NCBI GenBank assembly: GCA_902783905.1
Contig: CACZSP010000359.1
Coordinates: forward strand, 1-6,153
Direction of reading: 5' to 3'
Length of the DNA stretch: 6,153 bases
From: an uncultured Ruminococcus sp.
GTDB lineage: Bacteria; Bacillota; Clostridia; Oscillospirales; CAG-272
Under the pieces are notes generated by a model, which saw only the letters and a list, made by a program, of their open reading frames with translations, ran no database searches and had not been told where the DNA came from. This document shows positions 1 through 6,090 of the stretch, one piece after another (position 1 is the stretch's first letter; each line of letters begins with the position of its first letter). The position numbers and the translations under genes are program-made.

Positions 1-656
1 CCGCTGAAAAGGCCTCCCGACGCGTTGTGAACAATTTTGTATTCCGAAATCGGATTCCCGTTGATCTTCATATCCTTCACCTTGTATTCGGCCTTGAAAA
101 CGAAGTCGTCAAACAAAAGAGTGACGTCCCCGTTGTCTTCGGTCTTCATATTTTTCCCGAGAAACTCGAGGAATTTGTCGACAGCTTTCTGCAACCGGTC
201 GTCGTTTGCCGCGGCTATAACGATTTTTCTGCCGCGCAGGACGACAACGAAATCCTGATAATGCAGTCCGTCCAGCAACTCGACGGTCTCGTCGTACGCC
301 GTTCTGCCGACGAGAATCTCAAACTTGTCGGTGTTGTGCGGCGTGCCCGGCTTTACGAAATCGTTTCCGATCTCGACTTTGGTGGTCCCGAGCTTGTCAT
401 TGAGCTTCGAGCGAAGCTTTTTTGCCACGTCGACCACGTCGTCATCGGCGTCTATCGGACGGATGACCGTGCAATAAGTTTTTCCGGACGCGAGGATGAA
501 AGGTTCCTTTTCGGGCTCCGGTTCCGCCGTGGTCACCTCTTCCGTCGTAACTTCGGACGTTACCTCCGGCGCCGTTCCGCCGCAGGAGGCGGCGCATATA
601 AGGAAGATTACCGAAACAAGTGCAAATGCAACGTAAAACAACCGTTTGTTATTCAT
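1..656 (-). CDS. Putative surface lipoprotein, last visible gene of the rnf operon (3' end cut by window edge)
   Basis: The frame runs open from an ATG at 656 to the left edge, giving 218 residues with no stop. It starts one base after the rnfB stop, with a GGGGGA ribosome binding site inside the rnfB end. Residues 1-25 are a lipoprotein signal: N-K-R, a hydrophobic stretch (about 6-20), then A-A-S-C with Cys25 as the likely lipidated residue. The Cys at -4 departs from the strict lipobox pattern. Residues 29-52 are a Thr/Glu/Pro-rich linker. From about 58 to 170 there is an alternating alpha/beta domain with a K-F-E-I-L-V-G-R-T strand and a R-G-R-K-I-V-I-A strand followed by a helix. This resembles the small N-terminal domains found before glycoside hydrolase-type domains (GH20/GH67 and DUF4838-like); that link is from memory and uncertain. 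Around 196-208 a segment ending I-S-E-Y-K-I-V begins a further domain cut by the edge. Function is unknown. It probably sits on the outer face of the membrane. Confidence 0.8.
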   Translation of the reverse strand, partial: MNNKRLFYVAFALVSVIFLICAASCGGTAPEVTSEVTTEEVTTAEPEPEKEPFILASGKTYCTVIRPIDADDDVVDVAKKLRSKLNDKLGTTKVEIGNDFVKPGTPHNTDKFEILVGRTAYDETVELLDGLHYQDFVVVLRGRKIVIAAANDDRLQKAVDKFLEFLGKNMKTEDNGDVTLLFDDFVFKAEYKVKDMKINGNPISEYKIVHNASGGLFS

Positions 657-657
657 T

Positions 658-1530
658 TTATTCCCCCGCTGTCGATCCTTTTTCTTTTTCGTTACCGTTG
701 TCTATCCTGGTGATGACAAGCTCGCCGTTCTGCCGCTTGCTCGACCATATTATGCGCCTCGGGCAGTTGTCGACGCACACACCGCACCCGATGCATTTCG
801 TGTAATCGATGCGCGCCACGAAATTGACGACCTTGATAGCTTCCGCCGGACAGTTCTTTTCGCATTTGCGGCAGCTGATGCATCCGACGTCGCACTGTTT
901 TCTCACGACCGAACCCTTTTCGACCGACATGCATCCCACCCAGTGAGCGCTGTCGTAAGGGATCAGTCTGATTATCTGCTTCGGGCAGGCCCTGACGCAG
1001 GAGCCGCACCCTTCGCATTTCTTGTAATCGACGACCGCCACTCCGCGTATGACCGAAATCGCCCCGAAGCGGCAGGTCGCCACGCAGGTACCGAGACCTA
1101 TGCAGCCGTTGGCGCAGAGTTTGTCCCCGCCGCCCATCCTGACGGCGGCTATGCAGTCGCGCGCGCCCTGATATACGTATTTTTTCTTTGCGAATTCACT
1201 CGTCCCCGAGCACATCACCTGCGCCCGCATCCTCATGGGCGCCTTTACTTCGACGCCCATTATCTTCCCTATTTCCTCTGCGACGTCCGGGCCTCCGACG
1301 GTGCAGGAATCGGGCGACGCCTTCCCCGCGGCGATATCCGCGGCAAGAGCGGCGCAGCCGCTCCGTCCGCATCCTCCGCAGTTGGCGCCGGGAAGAACTT
1401 CGAGGATCCGGTCGATTCTCGGATCTTTTTTAACTTCGAAAAATCTGTTCGCCAGCGCAAGAATCACGCCGAGCAGGCATCCGATCCCTCCGAAAAGCAA
1501 GGCCGGAAGGGCTACAGTCCAGAAATTCAA
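658..1530 (-). CDS. rnfB: RnfB, ferredoxin-accepting iron-sulfur subunit of the Rnf complex
   Basis: RnfB is the electron entry subunit: it accepts electrons from reduced ferredoxin on the cytoplasmic face. The 290-residue protein has one N-terminal membrane helix (about 5-28). A [4Fe-4S] motif of the RnfB type follows, with Cys51, 54, 59 and 76. Ferredoxin-like clusters then come from Cys139/143/149/153, 172/175/178/182, 217/220/223/227 and 246/249/252/256, with four further cysteines at 107, 126, 200 and 213. That makes 24 cysteines besides Cys18, enough for six clusters. This matches the long clostridial form and not the roughly 190-residue proteobacterial one. The start is TTG: an in-frame stop lies just upstream, there is no ATG, and a strong GGAGG sits 7 bases before it. 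It begins 24 bases after rnfA, the largest gap in the operon, and ends one base before the lipoprotein gene. Confidence 0.96.
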   Translation of the reverse strand: MNFWTVALPALLFGGIGCLLGVILALANRFFEVKKDPRIDRILEVLPGANCGGCGRSGCAALAADIAAGKASPDSCTVGGPDVAEEIGKIMGVEVKAPMRMRAQVMCSGTSEFAKKKYVYQGARDCIAAVRMGGGDKLCANGCIGLGTCVATCRFGAISVIRGVAVVDYKKCEGCGSCVRACPKQIIRLIPYDSAHWVGCMSVEKGSVVRKQCDVGCISCRKCEKNCPAEAIKVVNFVARIDYTKCIGCGVCVDNCPRRIIWSSKRQNGELVITRIDNGNEKEKGSTAGE

Positions 1531-1537
1531 ATCTCCA

Positions 1538-1542
1538 CCTCC
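1538..1542 (-). promoter_or_regulatory. Strong ribosome binding site that fixes the TTG start of rnfB
   Basis: The minus strand reads GGAGG here, followed by a second purine run (TGGAG) and then TTG at 1530, with 7 bases between GGAGG and the start. The reading frame is closed by a TGA (the rnfA stop, 1555-1557) and has no ATG or GTG between that stop and the TTG. The protein N-terminus produced (M-N-F-W, then a hydrophobic helix) fits the family. The TTG start is therefore well supported. Confidence 0.85.
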
Positions 1543-1554
1543 CTGCCTGCCGCT

Positions 1555-2154
1555 TCAGAAGCTTATTCCCGAAAAGCCGGAAAAGATCATTGCCAGCAGC
1601 CCGGCGGCGATGAGCGTCAGGGGGAACCCCCTGAAAGCGCGCGGCGGATCGGCGAATTCCATCTTTTTTCTGACTCCGGCAAAAAGCACCATTGCGAGAG
1701 TGAAACCGATGCCCGCGGCAAATCCGTAGCAGACCGACGGAATGAATCCGTAGCTTTTCTGTATATTGATCAGAGCGGCGCCGAGAACGGCGCAGTTCGT
1801 CGTTATAAGCGGAAGATAGATCCCCAGCGCGTTGTAAAGAGACGGGACGAATCTGCGCAGAAACATCTCGATGATCTGTACGAGAAAGGCGATGACCAGA
1901 ATGAAAGCGACCGTTTTCAGGTATTCCAGCTTAAGAGGAAGGAGTATAAGATAATAGATCGCCCAGCTCGCGGCTCCCGAGACCGTCATAACGAAGGTGA
2001 CGGCCATCCCCATTCCGAGCGCCTTGTCGGTCTTGTCCGACACGCCGAGGAAGGGGCAGCAGCCGTAGAATTTGGAAAAGATGAAGTTCTCGGTCAGTAC
2101 GGCGCCGAGCATGAGAAGGAAGAGATCGGTAAAAGACATACCCATGAACGTCAT
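1555..2154 (-). CDS. rnfA: RnfA, integral membrane subunit of the Rnf complex
   Basis: RnfA is one of two homologous six-helix membrane subunits (with RnfE). Together they form the core that carries electrons through the membrane, in structural work via an iron-sulfur centre shared by the two proteins. The 199-residue product is almost entirely hydrophobic with about six membrane segments, the usual family length. The two half-motifs are visible: G-C-C-P-F-L-G-V-S with Cys32/33 (Cys33 aligns with the conserved C-P-F-L-G) and T-T-N-C-A-V-L-G with Cys121. The ATG at 2154 is chosen because GGAGG (2164-2168) lies 9 bases upstream; Met4 and Met6 are less well placed. It begins one base after the rnfE stop, within a TGATATG junction, so translation is probably coupled. 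Confidence 0.96.
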   Translation of the reverse strand: MTFMGMSFTDLFLLMLGAVLTENFIFSKFYGCCPFLGVSDKTDKALGMGMAVTFVMTVSGAASWAIYYLILLPLKLEYLKTVAFILVIAFLVQIIEMFLRRFVPSLYNALGIYLPLITTNCAVLGAALINIQKSYGFIPSVCYGFAAGIGFTLAMVLFAGVRKKMEFADPPRAFRGFPLTLIAAGLLAMIFSGFSGISF

Positions 2155-2155
2155 A

Positions 2156-2971
2156 TCAGTTTTCCTCCTTCTTCTCGTCCGCGTCCTTCACCGTTTCCTC
2201 CGGAGGATAGAAATCCAGTTCGGAGTTGGCGGCGTCCGGATTGTGACTCGAATCCGGCTGAATCGGGAAATATTTCCCCGAAACAAACGAATATTCGGCG
2301 TTTGCCGGGATATCCGACGCGTTGCTTATATCCGAAAGGCGCTCCCGCCTTTCCCTGTCGGAAATCGTGTTTCTCACCTTCTGCACCGCCGCGATAATGA
2401 ACCCGAGGGTAAAGAAAGCGCCGGCGGGAAGGATGAAGATGATCGCGGGCTTGAACCAGTCCCCGAACACCTGACGGTCAAGCAGTTTTCCGGTGCCGAG
2501 GAGCTCACGGACGGCGCCGATCGACACGAGGGCAAAGGTAAAACCGAGCCCCATCGAAAGGCCGTCGACCACCGACGGAAGCACCGGGTTTTTCGACGCG
2601 AACGCCTCGGCTCTTCCCAGGATGATGCAGTTGACGACGATCAGCGGAATAAACAGTCCGAGAGAACCGTAAAGATCGTAAAAATATGCCTTGATAAGCA
2701 TTTCAACGGCGGTAACAAAACCGGAAATGATGACGATATACGCCGATATTCTTATCTGCTTCGGTATAAATCTCCGAAGAAGCGATATCAGCGCGTTCGA
2801 ACAGACGAGCACCGCCGCGGCGGCGATCCCCATTCCGAAAGCGTTTCTGACCGAGGTGGTCGTCGCAAGCGTCGGACACATTCCCAGCAGCTGGACGAAG
2901 GTCGGATTGTCGGTGAAAAGTCCGGATTTCATCTGTCCCAGGAATTTTTTGAAAGTATATTTTTCCTTCAT
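2156..2971 (-). CDS. rnfE: RnfE, integral membrane subunit of the Rnf complex, with long charged C-terminal tail
   Basis: RnfE is the RnfA homologue and its partner in the membrane core. The 271-residue protein (from the ATG at 2971) begins with a short amphipathic segment and the family signature around F-T-D-N-P-T-F-V-Q-L-L-G. It has L-G-M-C-P-T-L-A with Cys32, V-V-N-C-I-I-L-G with Cys115, and about six membrane helices ending near residue 196. About 70 residues follow, very rich in Asp, Glu, Ser and Asn; members of this family usually end soon after the last helix. The stretch after that helix is basic (K-V-R, R-E-R-R-E-R), which suggests the tail is cytoplasmic. The start overlaps the rnfG stop as ATGA, indicating translational coupling. 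A GTG at 2989, six codons upstream inside rnfG, is an alternative start, with AGGA only four bases before it. Confidence 0.94.
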   Translation of the reverse strand: MKEKYTFKKFLGQMKSGLFTDNPTFVQLLGMCPTLATTTSVRNAFGMGIAAAAVLVCSNALISLLRRFIPKQIRISAYIVIISGFVTAVEMLIKAYFYDLYGSLGLFIPLIVVNCIILGRAEAFASKNPVLPSVVDGLSMGLGFTFALVSIGAVRELLGTGKLLDRQVFGDWFKPAIIFILPAGAFFTLGFIIAAVQKVRNTISDRERRERLSDISNASDIPANAEYSFVSGKYFPIQPDSSHNPDAANSELDFYPPEETVKDADEKKEEN

Positions 2972-3507
2972 TTCCGGTACTCTATACACCCTTTCCTGCG
3001 AAGCGCGTCAAGCGCGCTGTTGACTCCGGTCAGCACCGATCTCGAGCTGATCGTCGCGCCGGATATTGCGTCAACGTCCGAGTTGAGGACGAGTTTTCCC
3101 GACAGTCCGTCGTATTTGTCAAGGTATTCCGGTTCGGCGACCCGGCTCCCCAGCCCCGGCGTTTCGGAAAGCGAAGTGATCGCCACTCCGATTATGCTGC
3201 CGTCGGGCGCGACGCCTATGACCATGTCGATATTCCCTCCGAAGCCGTTGGGTGAGACCGAAACGCTGTATCCGGCCAGACTGCCGTTCTTCTTCACTTC
3301 GAATATTCTTTTTATTCCGGCGGGCGGGTCGGATATATCGGAATAGCTTATTCCTTCTCCGAAGACCTCCTCCATCGCCTGCCTTTCGGCCTGTTCCAGG
3401 TTTTGAGCGATCCGGGACGCCGTGAGGACGTTTACCGAAGAAAGCAAAAGCGCCGTAACGAGGCAGATCACTGTCAGCGAAAGCGCGGGGATCAGGATCT
3501 TTTTCAT
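2968..3507 (-). CDS. rnfG: RnfG, covalent-FMN subunit of the Rnf complex
   Basis: RnfG is a membrane-anchored, outward-facing flavoprotein that takes part in the electron path between RnfD and the RnfA/E core. The 179-residue product has a single N-terminal membrane helix (about 4-27), a short coiled region rich in Gln/Glu (34-48) and an FMN-binding domain. It carries the family signatures E-T-P-G-L-G-S-R (115-122) and D-A-I-S-G-A-T-I-S-S (146-155). In the S-G-A-T motif Thr152 is the residue expected to be joined to FMN through a phosphoester bond. That step needs an ApbE-type flavin transferase, which is not in this window. The ATG at 3507 overlaps the rnfD stop as ATGA and has GGAGG 7 bases upstream (3515-3519). 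An open frame extends further upstream but only inside rnfD. Confidence 0.96.
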   Translation of the reverse strand: MKKILIPALSLTVICLVTALLLSSVNVLTASRIAQNLEQAERQAMEEVFGEGISYSDISDPPAGIKRIFEVKKNGSLAGYSVSVSPNGFGGNIDMVIGVAPDGSIIGVAITSLSETPGLGSRVAEPEYLDKYDGLSGKLVLNSDVDAISGATISSRSVLTGVNSALDALRRKGCIEYRK

Positions 3508-4541
3508 CTGGTTTCCTCCCGCTTCCTGTGACTGCCGCCGGTCCCGAATATCCTCGGCTTCGTCGCCTTGTCGAAATAATAGACCAGCATGTTCATTATC
3601 AGGATGGCGAAGGACACCCCTTCGTTGTATCCGCCGAAATATCTGATAAACACCGTCACTGCCCCGCATCCGATCCCGAAGAGGATCTTGCCCTTCGCGG
3701 TGACCGGACTCGTGCAGTAATCGGTCGCCATAAATACCGCCCCGAGGATCAGTCCTCCGCTGAAGATCTCGGCCCCCATCGAGCCGAACCTGTCGAGCGT
3801 CGCCGGGAAGATGAAGGACAGCGCGGCCACCGTGCCGATAAACGCGACGGGTATGCGCCAGCTGATGACCTTTCTGACCGTCAGGTATATACCGCCAAGT
3901 ATCAGCAGAAGCGCCGATATCTCACCGATGGACCCCGGGCAGTTTCCGAGGAAAAGATCGAGTATCGATATCCCCGGCAGTTCCCCGCCCTTGAGCGACG
4001 CAAGCGGAGTCGCGGTGGCAACGGCGTCAAGTTCGGATGAATATGATATTTTCAGTACGTCCAGCTTGTTGAACGCCTCCGGAAAGCTGGTCATTTCGGA
4101 CGGCCACGCGAAAAGGAAGGCCCTCCCGGCAAGCGCCGGATTGAGGAAGTTCTTTCCGATTCCTCCGAACAGCTGCTTTACGACGACGATGGCAAAAAAC
4201 GAGCCTACCGCGGGCAGCCAGTAGGATGCCGACGACGGAAGGTTGAGACCGAGCAAGAGTCCCGTCACGACGGCCGACAGATCCCCGACCGACTGCTTCT
4301 TTTTGAAAAGAAGACAGCAGAGGGATTCGAATATTACCGCCGATCCCGTCGAAACGATCAGGATGACGAGAGCCCGGAAACCGAATACTATAACGCCCCA
4401 GACCGACGCCGGGATCAGGGCGATTATCACGTCCGACATTATCCGCGGCGTCGTATCGGTATGCTTGATATGCGGCGGAGGAGAGACGGTGAGAAGGTCC
4501 GGCTCTCTTATCGCCTGTTCCGCGTTACTGTTTTTTTCCAT
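3504..4541 (-). CDS. rnfD: RnfD, integral membrane covalent-FMN subunit of the Rnf complex
   Basis: RnfD is a polytopic membrane flavoprotein of the NqrB/RnfD family and a main part of the ion-translocating unit. The 345-residue product has a hydrophilic N-terminus (1-33) with S-P-P-P-H-I, then roughly eight to ten membrane segments. Family motifs include N-F-L-N-P-A-L-A-G-R-A-F (131-142) and M-A-T-D-Y-C-T-S-P-V-T (271-281). The covalent FMN site is the A-T-A-T-P-L-A stretch at 175-181, with Thr178 the expected flavin-bearing residue. The first position of the motif is Ala where Ser or Thr is more usual. The gene begins 5 bases after rnfC. Its upstream bases hold no good Shine-Dalgarno sequence (only AGG about 17 bases away), so it probably depends on ribosomes finishing rnfC. 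It ends in a 4-base overlap with rnfG. Confidence 0.96.
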   Translation of the reverse strand: MEKNSNAEQAIREPDLLTVSPPPHIKHTDTTPRIMSDVIIALIPASVWGVIVFGFRALVILIVSTGSAVIFESLCCLLFKKKQSVGDLSAVVTGLLLGLNLPSSASYWLPAVGSFFAIVVVKQLFGGIGKNFLNPALAGRAFLFAWPSEMTSFPEAFNKLDVLKISYSSELDAVATATPLASLKGGELPGISILDLFLGNCPGSIGEISALLLILGGIYLTVRKVISWRIPVAFIGTVAALSFIFPATLDRFGSMGAEIFSGGLILGAVFMATDYCTSPVTAKGKILFGIGCGAVTVFIRYFGGYNEGVSFAILIMNMLVYYFDKATKPRIFGTGGSHRKREETR

Positions 4542-4546
4542 TTACT

Positions 4547-5875
4547 TTACTGTTTCGCCTGCTGTTTTTTCGTTCGCAGAGCGCCTTTCGCGACTCTGAT
4601 ATACTGCACTATCTGCACGTTTCCGGGACAGTTGTAGGAACATGTCCCGCATTCGACGCAGTTCATTACTCCCATCTTTTCGGCGTCGTCGTAGCGCTTC
4701 GACATTGCGTACTGCGCCAGATAAAGCGGCATAAGATGCATGGGACAGTTCTGCACGCATCTGCCGCATCTGATGCACGCTCCGGTATCGCGCATACCGG
4801 CAAACTCCTTAGAAAAGACAAGTACTGCGGCGGTCCCTTTGGTCACCGGAGTATCCAGTTCCCATCTGGCGGCGCCCATCATCGGTCCGCCGTTGATTAT
4901 CTTGTACGGCTCCTTTACAAGTCCTCCGCAGTAATCGATCAGCGTCCGGTAGGTCGTTCCCAGCGGGACCAGAAGGTTTTTCGGCTCTCTGACGCAGTCT
5001 CCGTCGACCGTCACGCATCTTTCCACGAGAGGAATGCCGAATGCGAACGCGCGGTAGATCACGGCGCAGGTCTCGGCGTTGAAGACCACGCACCCGACGT
5101 CGGCGGGAAGCTTGCCGGACGGCACTTCCCTGCCCGTCAGCGCGTAAACGAGCTGCCTTTCGTCGCCCTGCGGGTACTTTGTCTCCATGACCCGGACCTT
5201 GATGTAATCGCTGTCGCCGACCACCGACAGAAGCCGGTTGACGGCGTCCGCCTTGTTGTCCTCGACGGCAAGGTCGGCGCGCGAGAGTCCGAGTGCGCGG
5301 AGCAGTATTTTGGTCCCGTTGACTATCTCTTCCGGGCGCTCGAGCATAAGACGGTGGTTTGCAGTTATGAAGGGCTCGCATTCGGCGCAGTTGACTATGA
5401 GTCGGTTCACCTTTCCCATGGAACTGCGTATCTTTGCGTGCGTCGGGAACATGGCTCCGCCCATTCCCGAGATCCCCGCTAGTCTTACCCGCTCTATTAT
5501 TTCATCCGGAGTGGTCTCCGACAGTTTTTTCGTGTGAGGGTGAATGTCGGGAGACAACTCGCCGAGGCCGTCGCTCTTTATGAGGATCGTCTCGACCGGC
5601 ATCGCCTGAGCGTTGTGCCTGACCTTGATCTCGCTGACCTCCCCGGAAACCGACGCGTGAACGAGGCAGGTCAGTCCCTGGGCGTCGCCGATAAGCTGTC
5701 CCTTGTAAACGTGGTCTCCGACTTTTACTACCGGCCTGCACTGCACGCCGATATGCTGAGCCATAGGGATCTCGACGAATCCGGGATCGGGAAGCTTCTC
5801 GATCTTTTTTTTGCGGGTATTCTTGTATTCGGTCACGTGCGTGCCGCCCCTGAATGAATATACGGTACTGCTCAT
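4547..5875 (-). CDS. rnfC: RnfC, NADH/NAD+-binding FMN and iron-sulfur subunit of the Rnf complex
   Basis: RnfC is the peripheral cytoplasmic subunit where NAD+ is reduced; it is related to the NuoF part of complex I. The 442-residue product opens with F-R-G-G-T-H (8-13), typical of RnfC. A barrel-sandwich-like region follows (about 37-100), then the nucleotide/FMN-binding region with G-M-G-G-A-M-F-P-T-H-A-K (137-148) and N-C-A-E-C-E-P-F-I-T (162-171). Two [4Fe-4S] motifs lie near the C-terminus at Cys367/370/373/377 and Cys406/409/412/416. It ends about 25 residues later, without the long Ala/Lys-rich extension of many proteobacterial RnfC proteins. The ATG at 5875 has GGAG 8 bases upstream. 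As first gene of the operon it follows a short leader of about 34 bases from the predicted transcription start. Confidence 0.97.
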   Translation of the reverse strand: MSSTVYSFRGGTHVTEYKNTRKKKIEKLPDPGFVEIPMAQHIGVQCRPVVKVGDHVYKGQLIGDAQGLTCLVHASVSGEVSEIKVRHNAQAMPVETILIKSDGLGELSPDIHPHTKKLSETTPDEIIERVRLAGISGMGGAMFPTHAKIRSSMGKVNRLIVNCAECEPFITANHRLMLERPEEIVNGTKILLRALGLSRADLAVEDNKADAVNRLLSVVGDSDYIKVRVMETKYPQGDERQLVYALTGREVPSGKLPADVGCVVFNAETCAVIYRAFAFGIPLVERCVTVDGDCVREPKNLLVPLGTTYRTLIDYCGGLVKEPYKIINGGPMMGAARWELDTPVTKGTAAVLVFSKEFAGMRDTGACIRCGRCVQNCPMHLMPLYLAQYAMSKRYDDAEKMGVMNCVECGTCSYNCPGNVQIVQYIRVAKGALRTKKQQAKQ

Positions 5876-5883
5876 ATAAGATA

Positions 5884-5887
5884 CTCC
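5884..5887 (-). promoter_or_regulatory. Ribosome binding site of rnfC
   Basis: The minus strand reads GCGGAG, with GGAG ending 8 bases before the rnfC ATG. It lies inside the predicted short leader and supports that start. Confidence 0.7.
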
Positions 5888-5915
5888 GCTTGCCTTTCAT
5901 CTGATTATTCATATT

Positions 5916-5944
5916 ATTATACAATATTTAACGTTTTTTTTCAA
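5916..5944 (-). promoter_or_regulatory. Predicted sigma-A type promoter of the rnf operon
   Basis: On the minus strand TTGAAA (5939-5944) and TATAAT (5916-5921) are separated by 17 bases, one mismatch from the housekeeping consensus. Transcription would start near 5909, giving a leader of about 34 bases before rnfC. No other promoter-like pair as good was seen between rnfC and the tRNA on this strand. The spacer is AT-rich and contains a degenerate dyad, described in the findings. Whether the operon is regulated cannot be told from this alone. Confidence 0.8.
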
Positions 5945-6046
5945 TCGTTTGACGGCCGATTGACTCATTTTTGTCCTTTCTTTTCTCCTTCCGGCTTTCT
6001 TTTTTCAAATGCGATCCGGTTTTTTGAAACATTCGGATTTTTTCTG

Positions 6047-6076
6047 TTGACAAATGATATACTCCTGTGGTATAAT
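6047..6076 (+). promoter_or_regulatory. Predicted strong promoter of the tRNA-Met gene
   Basis: TTGACA (6047-6052) and TATAAT (6071-6076) are both perfect consensus hexamers with an 18-base spacer, and a TG one base before the -10 box forms an extended -10. The upstream region (6021-6046) is AT-rich. Transcription would start near 6083, about 8 bases before the mature tRNA 5' end, as expected for a stable RNA gene. It is divergent from the rnf promoter, with about 100 bases between the two -35 boxes. Confidence 0.9.
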
Positions 6077-6090
6077 ATTCAAGCTGTCGC

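Noticed and set aside
27..713. Plus-strand open frame of 228 codons at the left edge
   Set aside because: It lies opposite the lipoprotein gene, which has a proper start, ribosome binding site, signal peptide and operon position. The plus-strand product shows no such features.
646..2397. Long plus-strand open frame of 583 codons opposite rnfB and rnfA
   Set aside because: It is antisense to two clear Rnf genes, its product is rich in Arg, His and Pro with no domain, and it crosses gene boundaries. It is open because the codon bias of the real genes leaves few stops on the other strand.
2072..3346. Plus-strand open frame of 424 codons opposite rnfE and rnfG
   Set aside because: Same reason: antisense to recognised genes, low-complexity charged product, no ribosome binding site context worth noting.
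3508..3669. Upstream extension of rnfG inside rnfD
   Set aside because: The added 54 residues look like frameshifted rnfD sequence. The ATG at 3507 has GGAGG at 7 bases, begins with a clean membrane helix and overlaps the rnfD stop as ATGA.
6003..6029. Inverted repeat TTTCAAA / TTTGAAA with a 13-base spacer
   Set aside because: Seven AT-rich pairs in a T-rich region are expected by chance, and it matches no operator I can name.
6013..6043. Hairpin ATCCG/CGGAT followed by six T on the plus strand, a possible intrinsic terminator
   Set aside because: The stem is only five pairs (seven with wobbles) around a 15-base loop, and no plus-strand gene lies upstream to be terminated. It probably just reflects the T-rich spacer; at most it would limit read-through into the tRNA gene.
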